The position numbers and the translations under genes are program-made. A stretch of DNA of 64,000 nt, taken from contig NZ_CP090974.1 in NCBI RefSeq assembly GCF_021513195.1, forward strand, positions 942,001 to 1,006,000, read 5' to 3'. This document shows, piece after piece, positions 23,359 to 31,756 of the stretch. This DNA is from Shewanella sp. OMA3-2. GTDB lineage: Bacteria; Pseudomonadota; Gammaproteobacteria; Enterobacterales; Shewanellaceae. The stretch's first letter is position 1. Each line of letters opens with the position of its first letter. Under the pieces are notes generated by a model. It made no database searches. It saw nothing but the letters and a program-made list of their open reading frames with translations, and had not been told where the DNA came from.

Positions 23359-24252
23359 GTGATAACACAAACCGACTGGCAGGCTCAATATCGCCAATAC
23401 CTGACCTTTGAACGTCAGTTATCGGCTTACACTATTCGCAATTATTTTTTTGAGCTCAATCGTGCTCAATCCTTACTGGGCGAAGATGTTTATTTGCACA
23501 TGGCTACCCGCGAGCAGTTACAAAGTGTGCTAGCCAAATTGCATCGACAAGGATTAAGTCCGCGCTCCATTGCATTAAGTTTGTCGGCACAAAAACAATT
23601 TTATGCGTTTTTACTGCGTGAGAATGTTGTGGCAATAAATCCTGCTAAAACCCTCAGCGCACCCAAGCAAAATAAACCACTGCCTAAAAATATGGATGTT
23701 GATGCAGTTAGTCATTTACTGGATATTGACGCTAATGATCCGCTGGCTACTCGTGATAAAGCTATTATGGAGTTATTTTATTCTAGCGGGCTACGTTTAG
23801 CTGAACTCGCAGCCTTAAATTATGATGATATTCAGTTTGATAATGCTGAAGTTAAAGTCATGGGTAAAGGCAGTAAACAACGAATTGTGCCAGTAGGAAA
23901 GATGGCTATGGAGGCGTTAGCCTCATGGCTTGAACGTCGTGCAGACATGCCAACTCAAGATGCCGGTAATGCCTTGTTTGTCAGTAACCAAGGCAAGCGA
24001 CTATCGCACCGTAGCATTCAAGCAAGAATGAATAAGTGGGGCCAAGAGCAAGCATTATCGATCAAAGTGCATCCACATAAATTACGTCATTCTTTTGCGA
24101 CACATATGCTTGAATCCAGTGCTGATTTACGTGCAGTACAAGAGTTACTGGGTCACGCCAATCTTTCTACTACTCAAATTTATACCAGTTTAGACTTTCA
24201 GCATCTGGCTAAGGTCTACGATGGTGCTCATCCTAGAGCGAAAAAAAAATAA
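23359..24252 (+). CDS. xerC: Site-specific tyrosine recombinase XerC
   Basis: XerC works with XerD at dif to resolve chromosome dimers. The 297-residue protein has a SAM-like N-terminal DNA-binding domain and the catalytic set Arg ([12 protein letters not shown]), Lys ([11 protein letters not shown]), His-x-x-Arg ([14 protein letters not shown]), His ([11 protein letters not shown]) and Tyr (IYTSLDF). Start is GTG 23359 with AGCAGGAA upstream. Position between DUF484 and yigB identifies it as the housekeeping XerC, not a phage integrase. Confidence 0.97.
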   Translation: MITQTDWQAQYRQYLTFERQLSAYTIRNYFFELNRAQSLLGEDVYLHMATREQLQSVLAKLHRQGLSPRSIALSLSAQKQFYAFLLRENVVAINPAKTLSAPKQNKPLPKNMDVDAVSHLLDIDANDPLATRDKAIMELFYSSGLRLAELAALNYDDIQFDNAEVKVMGKGSKQRIVPVGKMAMEALASWLERRADMPTQDAGNALFVSNQGKRLSHRSIQARMNKWGQEQALSIKVHPHKLRHSFATHMLESSADLRAVQELLGHANLSTTQIYTSLDFQHLAKVYDGAHPRAKKK

Positions 24253-24264
24253 GGGGAACTCATA

Positions 24265-25014
24265 ATGGTGCATACCTTAGCGCAGCAAACCCAAGCTGAT
24301 ATAGTTCAATATCAACGGCTTCAGCCTTTTAAAGCTATTAGTTTTGACTTAGATGACACCTTATATGATAACAAACCTATCATCAGCAAGGCTGTTGCGG
24401 AGTCATTTAGCCTGTTACACAGTAAGTACCCTAAATCTAGCCGTTGGACGGCGACTGACTGGCAACATTGTAAACTTGCACTGCAAACGCAACAGCCGGA
24501 ATTAGTGCATGATACCTCCGCAGCGCGCTACGCCATGCTACGTCAAGGGTTAATGCAGTTAGGTTATAGTGAAATGGACGCCAGCCATGGGGCGCAAGCC
24601 GAGTTAGATTGTTTTCAGCACTATCGCAGTGATTTCACTATCGCTCAAGATATACTTATTACGCTTAATACATTAAAACAACACTTTACTTTAGTGGGTA
24701 TTACTAATGGTAATGTGGACGCGAGTCGTATTGGTTTAGATGCGGTAATGCAGTTTGTTTTGCATCCAGGCTATGGGGTTAAAATGAAGCCAGCTGCTGA
24801 TATGTTTGATTTAGCCTGTAAACAGTTAGCGATCAAGCCGTCAGAATTACTGCATGTAGGCGATCACCCTAACTCAGACATTGTCGGGGCTAAAACGGCT
24901 GGATGCCAGACCGTTTGGCTAAACCCTTGTCAGCAAAAAAAGCATAAAAGCCCTGCAAGTTTATTACCCCATATCGCGATAAATCAGTTGTCGTCACTGG
25001 TTAGCTTGATTTAG
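24265..25014 (+). CDS. yigB: HAD-superfamily phosphatase, YigB-like
   Basis: This 249-residue HAD subfamily IA hydrolase has the nucleophile motif FDLDDTLYDN (about residue 32), a Thr/Asn motif at VGITNGN, the Lys of GVKMKPAADMF and the acidic motif LHVGDHPNSDIVGA. E. coli YigB dephosphorylates FMN and a riboflavin-pathway intermediate; the substrate here is inferred from position and similarity. It is 12 bases after xerC. Its 3' end overlaps the convergent neighbour by 14 bases. Confidence 0.88.
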   Translation: MVHTLAQQTQADIVQYQRLQPFKAISFDLDDTLYDNKPIISKAVAESFSLLHSKYPKSSRWTATDWQHCKLALQTQQPELVHDTSAARYAMLRQGLMQLGYSEMDASHGAQAELDCFQHYRSDFTIAQDILITLNTLKQHFTLVGITNGNVDASRIGLDAVMQFVLHPGYGVKMKPAADMFDLACKQLAIKPSELLHVGDHPNSDIVGAKTAGCQTVWLNPCQQKKHKSPASLLPHIAINQLSSLVSLI

Positions 25015-25522
25015 GTTTTAGCACCACACCCGCACGTTGTTTCATTTGATCAACCTGCTCATGGCTGGCGTGCATGTCGGCATCATCTACGCGAAAATAA
25101 CTACCACCGTAGGGATCAGTGCCGATATAAATAGGCCTAAGTTTGGGGTCAACCGCAGGCACATGGATTCGAATCAACTTCTTACCCATAATTTCAATAA
25201 TTTGTACGTCGGTAGGCGATAGAATATTGTGGCTGATTTTTTGTGGATTATTGAGAATTTGCCAAATTTCACTGAGCATAGGCATAGGATTAACAATACC
25301 CTCAATACTAAATTCACCGTGGTCTTCTTTCACGCCTAGAATGATTTCCCCTCCTAAGGTATTCGCAAAGGCGCTATAGGTTTCCCACATTACTTCTGGC
25401 AACTGGCCGTTGCCATCCCGCCCGCCTGCTAATTTAAATTCAACCTGAACAGATTCATGCAAGTTAGCAATGTCATCTAAAGCAAAGGTTGGATAACAAT
25501 GAGTCTTCATAGGGGCTACCAA
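25001..25522 (-). CDS. AlbA_2/Schlafen-type putative DNA-binding domain protein
   Basis: This 173-residue protein carries an AlbA_2 (divergent AAA-4/Schlafen-like) domain, marked by SVQVEFKLAGG and FANTLGGEIILGVKED, followed by IHVPAVDPKLRPIYIG and GGSYFRVDDADMHAS. Such domains occur in transcription regulators and some defence proteins, usually with more C-terminal sequence; here the domain stands almost alone. Function is unknown. It stands apart from obvious operon partners and overlaps yigB tail to tail. Confidence 0.75.
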   Translation of the reverse strand: MVAPMKTHCYPTFALDDIANLHESVQVEFKLAGGRDGNGQLPEVMWETYSAFANTLGGEIILGVKEDHGEFSIEGIVNPMPMLSEIWQILNNPQKISHNILSPTDVQIIEIMGKKLIRIHVPAVDPKLRPIYIGTDPYGGSYFRVDDADMHASHEQVDQMKQRAGVVLKPKSS

Positions 25523-25650
25523 TAATTGATATTCTCATTTTAGCTTATGAATAAATGACTAGAAAAGAAAGCCTAAAGTGGATACCAGCAAATAAATGTC
25601 ATTCAGGTAATGACGAACCAAGTGGAGAAGAAGAAGTTTGCAGTTCGCTT

Positions 25651-26187
25651 TTATAATGCCAATGCTTTTGGAAAAAGCAGATGGTTCTCAAGATGGATAT
25701 GCATTTGTAAGTCCGCATCGAACTCTGCCAAGGTTTTGTAGCAGGTACGCCATGTGTTACAAACGCCTTCTGGCACCTGATAGTTATGCGTAATCTGTCT
25801 CAGTTTCACCAAGATCTCAGCGGCATTATCATGCTCATGTACCATCACATTAATGGGATTACCTATGTGAGCAAAACAACCATTGACTGCTTGCCCTAAA
25901 CTTAATGAGCGTATAGCAGGAAATAAAATGCGTTCTTCTTTCATTAAATGCGGCATTAACTCAGCCACTAATGCATTTACCCATTGAGCTAAAGGCAATA
26001 TTTCATCATGGTCATCACCATGGGCATTGACCATTCTTGCGCTATATTCTTGCAATAACGGTGCAGTGTCACGCACGTACTTATGGTGGGTAGCCTCAAT
26101 ATGATCAACTAACTCAATCAATGACAATTTATCTAATTCAGCCAGTTGTGCTTGGTGTTCAGGTGCGCATGATTCAAAGGTAAACAT
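25651..26187 (-). CDS. Haemerythrin-like di-iron protein (YtfE/RIC-related)
   Basis: From ATG 26187 (GGA seven bases upstream) this encodes about 178 residues. His/Glu ligands of a di-iron site are visible in DHIEATHH, HLMKEERILFPAI, MVHEHDNAAE and MHIHLENHLLFPKAL. This matches the C-terminal domain of YtfE/RIC proteins, which repair iron-sulphur clusters after nitrosative or oxidative stress. The N-terminal domain with the paired cysteines of E. coli YtfE is missing, so this is a short form. A longer frame from GTG 26259 adds only unrelated hydrophobic residues. Confidence 0.82.
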   Translation of the reverse strand: MFTFESCAPEHQAQLAELDKLSLIELVDHIEATHHKYVRDTAPLLQEYSARMVNAHGDDHDEILPLAQWVNALVAELMPHLMKEERILFPAIRSLSLGQAVNGCFAHIGNPINVMVHEHDNAAEILVKLRQITHNYQVPEGVCNTWRTCYKTLAEFDADLQMHIHLENHLLFPKALAL

Positions 26188-26407
26188 TGCAATTCCAGAG
26201 AGGCAAATAGTAAAGTAGGATTTTAAATGCATCTTTTGACGGTGCAAGCGAATCCTCACTGTTCTGTTAGGCTAATCACAATTTTTGACCTGTAACTGTG
26301 CAGAAATTTATTTTTTGGGGCACTGGTCAGTAAGCTAGGCATAACCTGTAGTGTTGTGATTTAACGTTGCTCGTCAAGGTGTGGCTTGCTCATTCAAGGC
26401 ACTGCAT

Positions 26408-26731
26408 CTAAGGTTTAACCCCCTTACCCATGCGAATTTCTATTCTCGATTGAAAAGACGATTTAAATGCAGATACAGGATCTTGTTCGACAATAATATA
26501 CCAATCGTATCCTTGCTTTTCGGTCAGTATTGCTGCATGTGCCAAAGCATTTTTGGGGACGAGAACTTTATTTTTTCCTACTACACTGATAATAAAATAA
26601 TTATCAGTAATTCGATGCTCAGTATAGCGATATCCATCAGCTTGATGGAACGACTGAGGCTTAGTGTGACTAGTACACCCACTGAGTAACATAAGGATGA
26701 AAACAGCTAAAAACGCGATCTTATTACACAT
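26408..26731 (-). CDS. Small lipoprotein, CC0125/CC1285-like
   Basis: From the second Met (26731) the sequence MCNKIAFLAVFILMLLSGC is a lipoprotein signal with Cys at about 19. The mature part has YRYTEHRITDNYFIISVVG and ALAHAAILTEKQGYDWYIIV, resembling small CC0125/CC1285-type lipoproteins whose helix reads A-x-x-x-T-x-x-x-G-Y/F-D. Function is unknown. It is transcribed in the same direction as the sigma and anti-sigma genes, 67 bases downstream of the anti-sigma stop, so it may belong to that operon. Confidence 0.6.
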   Translation of the reverse strand: MCNKIAFLAVFILMLLSGCTSHTKPQSFHQADGYRYTEHRITDNYFIISVVGKNKVLVPKNALAHAAILTEKQGYDWYIIVEQDPVSAFKSSFQSRIEIRMGKGVKP

Positions 26732-26798
26732 GCATAAACCTCTGATACAAAATGATGTACCCAATAGTGCGGGATAAAAATATTAGCCCGCATTGCGA

Positions 26799-27536
26799 TT
26801 ATTGAGTGTTTTTATTGGCTAACGTGCTCAGGACTTGATGCTCCTGTGTGGGTGTCAGTGGCGCGCCAACCATTAGAGTATCTAATACAGTATCAATAGC
26901 TGAGCCGCCGCTGGCTGTTTGATATTCAGCTTGAGAGACGGGGTCGAGAGTATATTCAACCTTAGCCATTTGTTGCCATTGACCTTGTTGCTGACAGGCG
27001 ACATTTTCGCTGAAAAGCTGTTGTTTTTGCTTATTATACTGTCGACAAAATTCACCTTGCTGATTATAAAAGCTTAGTTGAATAGACAGAGTGCTGTCGT
27101 CATCTAGCTGTGCTGCCACTCCACTAGGTAAGTGGGTGAGTTGCTCGGTAATTGCGGTATTTAAACCGGCAATATCAGGTTCGATTTGAGTTTGAGTGTC
27201 TAATTGAGACACACCATAACCTACTAATAAAGCAATCACGGCAACCGCTGCCGCATATTGCTGCACTTGTTGTTGTGCTTTGCGCCACCAAGGAAAAACA
27301 ATTACGTTAGTCGCTGCTGAAGTCGATTCCTCAAGCAGGGTCATGGTGGCTTCGGGGATCGGTTGTTGATCGATAGCTTGATAGTAGTTTGTTACCATAG
27401 GATCTATCATGGCGAGATCTGCTAAGCGTTCAGCAATCATGTCATTGTCTATCAGCGCGAGCCTAACACGCTCCATTTCTGCTTCGGGTAATTCAGCATC
27501 TAAAAATGCCGATAAAGTTTCATCACTTAAGTTCAT
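26799..27536 (-). CDS. Membrane anti-sigma factor
   Basis: This 245-residue protein opens with LSDETLSAFLDAELPEAEME, the typical anti-sigma N-terminal helix pair, without the His-x3-Cys-x2-Cys zinc motif. One membrane helix lies near residues 92-110 (QYAAAVAVIALLVGYGV), followed by a periplasmic region of about 130 residues. It should hold the ECF sigma factor at the inner membrane until an envelope signal arrives. Its start overlaps the sigma stop by four bases. The periplasmic domain shows no family I recognise. Confidence 0.85.
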   Translation of the reverse strand: MNLSDETLSAFLDAELPEAEMERVRLALIDNDMIAERLADLAMIDPMVTNYYQAIDQQPIPEATMTLLEESTSAATNVIVFPWWRKAQQQVQQYAAAVAVIALLVGYGVSQLDTQTQIEPDIAGLNTAITEQLTHLPSGVAAQLDDDSTLSIQLSFYNQQGEFCRQYNKQKQQLFSENVACQQQGQWQQMAKVEYTLDPVSQAEYQTASGGSAIDTVLDTLMVGAPLTPTQEHQVLSTLANKNTQ

Positions 27537-28021
27537 GCCATGCTCCCGTTAGGTTGCTTAAAATAATTGACCATATTGACTCTCGCTCTCGCTAAACGGC
27601 TCATGATCGTGCCTGCTGGAATAGCCAGAATATCAGCGGCTTCACTGTAGCTCAGACCTTGAACAGCAATAAGCGATAGAACTTCACGTTGTTCGTCCGA
27701 TAAGCTGTTCATTGCTAGATTCACTTCATCTAAGGTAATATCGTTAATGACATCGGCTTCACCATCGCTGTAATTTTCAGCTTGTAACTCAGGTTTTGCG
27801 GTGGCTAGCGTGCGCACTTTTTGTGAGCGATAGTCATCAATCCATTGATTCCGGCATATTTTAAAAGCCCACTTAGCTAACAGGACATCTTCCGGTGGCG
27901 GCGACTTAAGGATCCGCAATAAAGTGTTTTGCACTAAATCATCGGCATCGTGCATTGAGCCTGTTAATGAGTAGGCAAAGCGTCTTAATGCCGGCAGTAG
28001 TGTGGTTAATTCTGTCTTCAT
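27533..28021 (-). CDS. ECF sigma-70 family RNA polymerase sigma factor
   Basis: This 162-residue ECF sigma factor has region 2 (LRRFAYSLTGSMHDADDLVQ, then WAFKICRNQWIDDYR) and region 4 (MNSLSDEQREVLSLIAVQ and LSYSEAADILAIPAGTIMSR). It is followed by its anti-sigma factor with a 4-base overlap. A GGAATA-N16-CGTTA promoter stands upstream, and the same architecture precedes the exported-protein operon at 31.7 kb, suggesting autoregulation and a local regulon. Confidence 0.93.
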   Translation of the reverse strand: MKTELTTLLPALRRFAYSLTGSMHDADDLVQNTLLRILKSPPPEDVLLAKWAFKICRNQWIDDYRSQKVRTLATAKPELQAENYSDGEADVINDITLDEVNLAMNSLSDEQREVLSLIAVQGLSYSEAADILAIPAGTIMSRLARARVNMVNYFKQPNGSMA

Positions 28022-28067
28022 ATTTTAAGATATACTCCTCTTCGTCCCAAAGTCGGTTTACCATTGT

Positions 28068-28094
28068 TAACGGTCCAATGGGGAAGTTTATTCC
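28068..28094 (-). promoter_or_regulatory. ECF-type promoter upstream of the sigma-factor gene
   Basis: On the minus strand GGAATA (28089-28094) is separated by 16 bases from CGTTA (28068-28072), about 50 bases before the sigma start. ECF promoters commonly combine a GGAA(T/C)-type -35 with a CGT-containing -10. The identical hexamer, spacing and pentamer recur at 31684-31710. Confidence 0.75.
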
Positions 28095-28103
28095 AGCAGG
28101 GAG

Positions 28104-28129
28104 GGAATTTTTGTTGTTGTCAGACGTTT
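28104..28129 (+). promoter_or_regulatory. Weaker ECF-like promoter in front of the subtilase gene
   Basis: On the plus strand GGAAT (28104-28108) and CGTTT (28125-28129) are separated by 16 bases, one fewer than the 17 found after GGAAT in the other two sites. It points towards the divergent protease gene. The match is imperfect, so this is a suggestion only. Confidence 0.4.
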
Positions 28130-28165
28130 TCATCTTACAGACTATAGGCAAAATTAGGTTAATCA

Positions 28166-29590
28166 ATGAGAACAATAAAAAAATATAAACTGACGTTATT
28201 AGTACTTGCACTTGGGTTGACGTCATTATTGGCATTTGTGCCAGTGATTGCTTCGGCACAACTGCTTCCCATAACAACCCTACCTAACACAGTGGTCGAT
28301 AATTTGGACCGCACTATGAATCGTAATGCTGAGCGTATGCAGCAACTTCAACAACAAAGGTTAATTGAACAACAGCTACAGCAATCCATTGTCACCAAAG
28401 CGCAACTGCTAGACCCTCTATTACAGTTACCGGCAGTTGTCCCCATTATTGATAACCATGGCAAGCTACTTTGGAATGATGTTCAGGTAGAATTAGGCTT
28501 GCGAGCCATTGAGAGAGAATGGTTACTGTTGGTATCACCAAGCCAATGGCAGGAGTTGGTGGCTACGGTTCCCGCGTTAAGCAAGCTGGTGCAAACTCGC
28601 AAAAACCTAGACAGTTTAGGGTTGCAATTAATCAAGATTAAAGTGCCTGAGTCATTAGATAATATGACCATGTTGCGTCAGCAGTTACCTGAACTTCTGG
28701 CACCTTATCTCAGTCGTAATTTTCTCTACCAGCCTCAAACTTCTGAAGATATTCCCCAAGCGTCAAACGAGCTGATGTCGACCGCTGTCGAGACTAAATT
28801 GGCGGCAATGTGTGAGTTACCCATTACACTCGGTATGGTAGATACCGCCATTTTGGTTGATCATGCAGCTTGGCCTACTGAGGTTAATCGCTTTCGACTA
28901 ATACAGCGTCATTTTTTGCCAGAGGCAATACCAAAATCATACAGTCATGGTACCGCCGTTGCCGGCGTTTTAGCGGGTGATAACACTGACTTAAGCCCAC
29001 TCTTACCATCATTGACTTTATACAGTGCAGGGGCGTTTTATGCCCAAAATGATTATCAGCAAGGGGCGACACTGGACAGTATTTTGCAAGCACTCAACTG
29101 GTTAGTCGAACAACAAAGTAGAGTGATTAACATGAGTCTAACGGGGCCGGATAATGCAGTGTTGAGCCAAGTGGTGACACGTCTAGTGGCAAAAAATATT
29201 ATTCTAGTTGCCGCGGTAGGTAATGGAGGCCTGGCTGCAGTGCCTTTATATCCTGCCGCTTACGATGGTGTGATTGCGGTGACTGCAGTTGATGATACTC
29301 AGGTGTTGTATCGCTGGGCTAACCAAGGGGAGTATATCGATTTTGCAGCATTGGGAGTTAAGGTATTAACCACTCGCGCTGATGGAAGCATCGGGCGCGA
29401 GAGTGGTACTTCAATAGCAGCTCCATTGGTCAGCGCTAAAGTTGCTTGTCTGCTTGCTAGTATGCCAGAGCTAACGTTAGTACAGGTTGTTACGCAATTA
29501 CAGCAACAGGCGCTAGACCTAGGTGTGCCAGGCAAAGACAATCAGTATGGTTATGGCTTACTCACTCGACCGTTAAAAACTGGCCTGTAA
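28166..29590 (+). CDS. Exported S8 family serine peptidase (subtilase)
   Basis: This 474-residue protein has a signal peptide (residues about 1-31, ending VIASAQ), a Gln-rich region and propeptide-like section (about 40-190), then a subtilisin domain. The catalytic triad is visible: Asp in LGMVDTAI (about 225), His in SHGTAVAGVLAG (about 261) and Ser in ESGTSIAAPLVSAK (about 415). It is probably periplasmic or secreted. It is divergent from the ECF sigma gene and ends overlapping the barrel gene by 18 bases on the opposite strand. A role in signalling to the anti-sigma factor or in processing the exported Ser/Ala-rich protein is inference from context. Confidence 0.9.
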   Translation: MRTIKKYKLTLLVLALGLTSLLAFVPVIASAQLLPITTLPNTVVDNLDRTMNRNAERMQQLQQQRLIEQQLQQSIVTKAQLLDPLLQLPAVVPIIDNHGKLLWNDVQVELGLRAIEREWLLLVSPSQWQELVATVPALSKLVQTRKNLDSLGLQLIKIKVPESLDNMTMLRQQLPELLAPYLSRNFLYQPQTSEDIPQASNELMSTAVETKLAAMCELPITLGMVDTAILVDHAAWPTEVNRFRLIQRHFLPEAIPKSYSHGTAVAGVLAGDNTDLSPLLPSLTLYSAGAFYAQNDYQQGATLDSILQALNWLVEQQSRVINMSLTGPDNAVLSQVVTRLVAKNIILVAAVGNGGLAAVPLYPAAYDGVIAVTAVDDTQVLYRWANQGEYIDFAALGVKVLTTRADGSIGRESGTSIAAPLVSAKVACLLASMPELTLVQVVTQLQQQALDLGVPGKDNQYGYGLLTRPLKTGL

Positions 29591-30496
29591 CATTAATCCA
29601 GCTCGAGTGTCATCATAATTTGCACTGCTTAGTGTTGACTGAAAATCACCATACTCGATTGAGGTTAATACAGCCCAATGCTGACCAAAGTTAACTTCCC
29701 ATTTCGCATCATACTGCTGCTGTACATCATCTCGGTCATTGCCGTCGTTTTGGGTCTGATAGCCACGTTGAGTTAACTTAACGCCGAATTGAAGTTTATG
29801 TTGCAACTGCCACAGTGAAAACTGATTGGATACCCGAGCAGTCATTCCCGGTGCAGTATAACTAAATTCAGGGCTCTGGGTCTTTTCATCCTCATAGGTC
29901 ACCCCAAGTGAAATAAAACGCTGACCTTGATTAAAGAACCAAAATGAATCCAAACCAGCGGTATAGTTTTTAGCATCGCGCGCTGCAAATTGGCTAAACT
30001 GTTTATCTGCGACCATCACACTAGGGCGAAGAAACCAACTGTCGTTTAGCGTGTGCATGCTATACACGCTAGCTTGGTTTAAGGTTAAAAAGTCGCTGTT
30101 ATCTAAATCTGCTTGAGCGTGGTAAACACTTGCACCTATAGTGGTTGTCGATATTGCGTAGCTCATGTCCACAAAAGCCAATTGTAAGCGCGAGTCGTAA
30201 TCGCTGGCAGTTTGATAACGTTTTTCATTAATGCTGTAGCCGCTGTCTAGGCGGACCTTGTTGCTAATTTGCCAACCTAAGTCCACTTGGGCATCAAGTA
30301 CTACGGCGGTGTCAGACTCGCCACTCGCTTGCTCAAGTTCACTGATGTTAACGTTAGATTGATATTCCATCCCTGCTTTTACTTTACCGCTGAGTGACAA
30401 GTCATCTGAGCTTGCTTTAGCGTATGTTGAAGAAGAGCCAATTGCGATAACTATGGCGGTTGAAATAGCGGCGTAACGATAAGATAAGGCCATCAT
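29573..30496 (-). CDS. Predicted outer-membrane beta-barrel protein
   Basis: From ATG 30496 (GGAG five bases upstream) the protein has a signal peptide ending STYAKA and then alternating amphipathic strands with aromatic girdles (VKAGMEYQSNVNI, FISLGVTYEDEK, DTRAGLMLQASF), ending in Phe as outer-membrane proteins do. About 307 residues would allow a 12-14-strand barrel. No family name is certain; it looks like a small porin-like or assembly-associated barrel. It is 95 bases after the Ser/Ala-rich gene and probably shares its transcript, so it may export or anchor that protein. Confidence 0.7.
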   Translation of the reverse strand: MMALSYRYAAISTAIVIAIGSSSTYAKASSDDLSLSGKVKAGMEYQSNVNISELEQASGESDTAVVLDAQVDLGWQISNKVRLDSGYSINEKRYQTASDYDSRLQLAFVDMSYAISTTTIGASVYHAQADLDNSDFLTLNQASVYSMHTLNDSWFLRPSVMVADKQFSQFAARDAKNYTAGLDSFWFFNQGQRFISLGVTYEDEKTQSPEFSYTAPGMTARVSNQFSLWQLQHKLQFGVKLTQRGYQTQNDGNDRDDVQQQYDAKWEVNFGQHWAVLTSIEYGDFQSTLSSANYDDTRAGLMLQASF

Positions 30497-30591
30497 CTTG
30501 GCTCCAATTAGAATTGATAGAAATGGTTGAAAATAAGCCGGCATAACTGCCGGCATAGATTGCGAGAGATTAACGGATACCCATAGTGAGC

Positions 30592-31647
30592 TTATAAACC
30601 ACTCGATAAGCGAATAGTGTTTTGGATAGTGTTATTGACTTCAGCGCTCACGGTTTGACTTACGGCTTGGGTCACTTGCTCACGCGCATTTTGTTGCACT
30701 AGCTCGCTGGCATTGGCTTGTAATTGTTGTTGAACGGCATTCAATGCGTTTGCATTGACAGCCGCTGATGTCGCGCTAGATACCGCAGAGTTTGTTGCAG
30801 CCGATACTGCGTTGCTGGTGGCAAGGAGTGTATCGGCATTGATGTTGGCTTGCAGTTGTTGAGCGCTATTGACGGCACCTTTTACTGAAGTTGTGACTGC
30901 ATTGTTATTTGCTGCAGTATCTACAGCACTTGTTGACGCCATAGCCACAGTACCTTCAGTCGTATCAGCTAATGCCAATTCAGCTGAGTTACCAAAAGAT
31001 GATGCACCACTTAAAGAGCTTGACGCTAAATTAGCCGTTGTACCTGTAGACGCCGCTAATGCAGCTGAGCCCGATGCCTGCATTGTTGATGAGAGTGCTT
31101 CAGTCGATGCAGAGAGTTGGTTGGCAAAGTTGTTAGTGACTACCGTACCGTCAGTGGCCAGAGTGGTTAATTGATTTGTGGTAAATAAACTTACAGAGTC
31201 TGCGGTTGCCATTGAGGCATCAACAGATGAGGTTAAAGTGGTTACGGCTTCAGCCGTTGGGGCTGAGGCTAAAAATTGGCTGCCTGATGCAGTTGCTGAT
31301 CCAACAGACATTGATGCGGAATTATTTTTTTCTGCAGCCTCAGTTGCTTCAGCGTCAGTTGCTTTAGAGTCATTTACGACAGTTTGATCAGTACTTGCTA
31401 GGTTTGAATTCGACTCGCTTGCAGTTGAACTGCTAATCGCTGAGCTGCTTGTGTCAGAGCGGTTCGATGTTGATGTGCTATTGGTATTTTGCACATTAGC
31501 ATTGGCACGATTGTTTTGTGCTTGCCCCTGACTATATTGAACATCTGTTTGAGCAGATAGTGATGTCGACGCGGTCATTTCAGCACTCATTGCCATTGAT
31601 GAAAAACAAGCTAGTGCGATCAGAGTTGGTTTAAATAATGTTTTCAT
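30592..31647 (-). CDS. Exported Ser/Ala/Thr/Asn-rich low-complexity protein
   Basis: This 351-residue protein has a clear signal peptide (MKTLFKPTLIALACFSSMAMSA). The mature part is dominated by Ser, Ala, Thr, Asn and Gln with no Cys and hardly any aromatic residues, as in SSSAISSSTASESNSNLAST and VSAATNSAVSSATSAAV. A helical Gln-rich C-terminus (VQQQLQANASELVQQNAREQ) could form a coiled coil. It could be a fibrous surface or matrix component. I recognise no family. An ECF-type promoter sits directly upstream; the barrel gene follows. Confidence 0.65.
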   Translation of the reverse strand: MKTLFKPTLIALACFSSMAMSAEMTASTSLSAQTDVQYSQGQAQNNRANANVQNTNSTSTSNRSDTSSSAISSSTASESNSNLASTDQTVVNDSKATDAEATEAAEKNNSASMSVGSATASGSQFLASAPTAEAVTTLTSSVDASMATADSVSLFTTNQLTTLATDGTVVTNNFANQLSASTEALSSTMQASGSAALAASTGTTANLASSSLSGASSFGNSAELALADTTEGTVAMASTSAVDTAANNNAVTTSVKGAVNSAQQLQANINADTLLATSNAVSAATNSAVSSATSAAVNANALNAVQQQLQANASELVQQNAREQVTQAVSQTVSAEVNNTIQNTIRLSSGL

Positions 31648-31683
31648 GGTAATTCCCTCGTAATGTCGTTATTGACACTGTGA

Positions 31684-31710
31684 TAACGAGACAACTACAG
31701 GTTCTATTCC
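31684..31710 (-). promoter_or_regulatory. ECF-type promoter of the Ser/Ala-rich protein operon
   Basis: On the minus strand GGAATA (31705-31710), a 16-base spacer and CGTTA (31684-31688) repeat exactly the architecture found before the ECF sigma gene. It is 37 bases upstream of the start codon, and GAGGGAA provides the ribosome site. Confidence 0.75.
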
Positions 31711-31756
31711 ATTTATTTTGAAAATAATTTTTTTATGAGTTCATTATTGTTATTTT

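Noticed and set aside
23359..24252. Tyrosine recombinase as a sign of an integrative element
   Set aside because: Context between DUF484 and yigB and full XerC motifs identify the housekeeping recombinase.
27939..28277. 112-codon minus-strand frame overlapping the sigma-factor start
   Set aside because: It overlaps the ECF promoter and sigma start in another frame, and its peptide matches nothing recognisable.
28884..30500. Antisense frames inside the subtilase and barrel genes
   Set aside because: They lie opposite clearly coding genes and show no domain signature.
30869..31387. Two plus-strand frames inside the Ser/Ala-rich gene
   Set aside because: Low-complexity coding DNA leaves antisense frames open; the minus-strand protein has a signal peptide, ribosome site and promoter.
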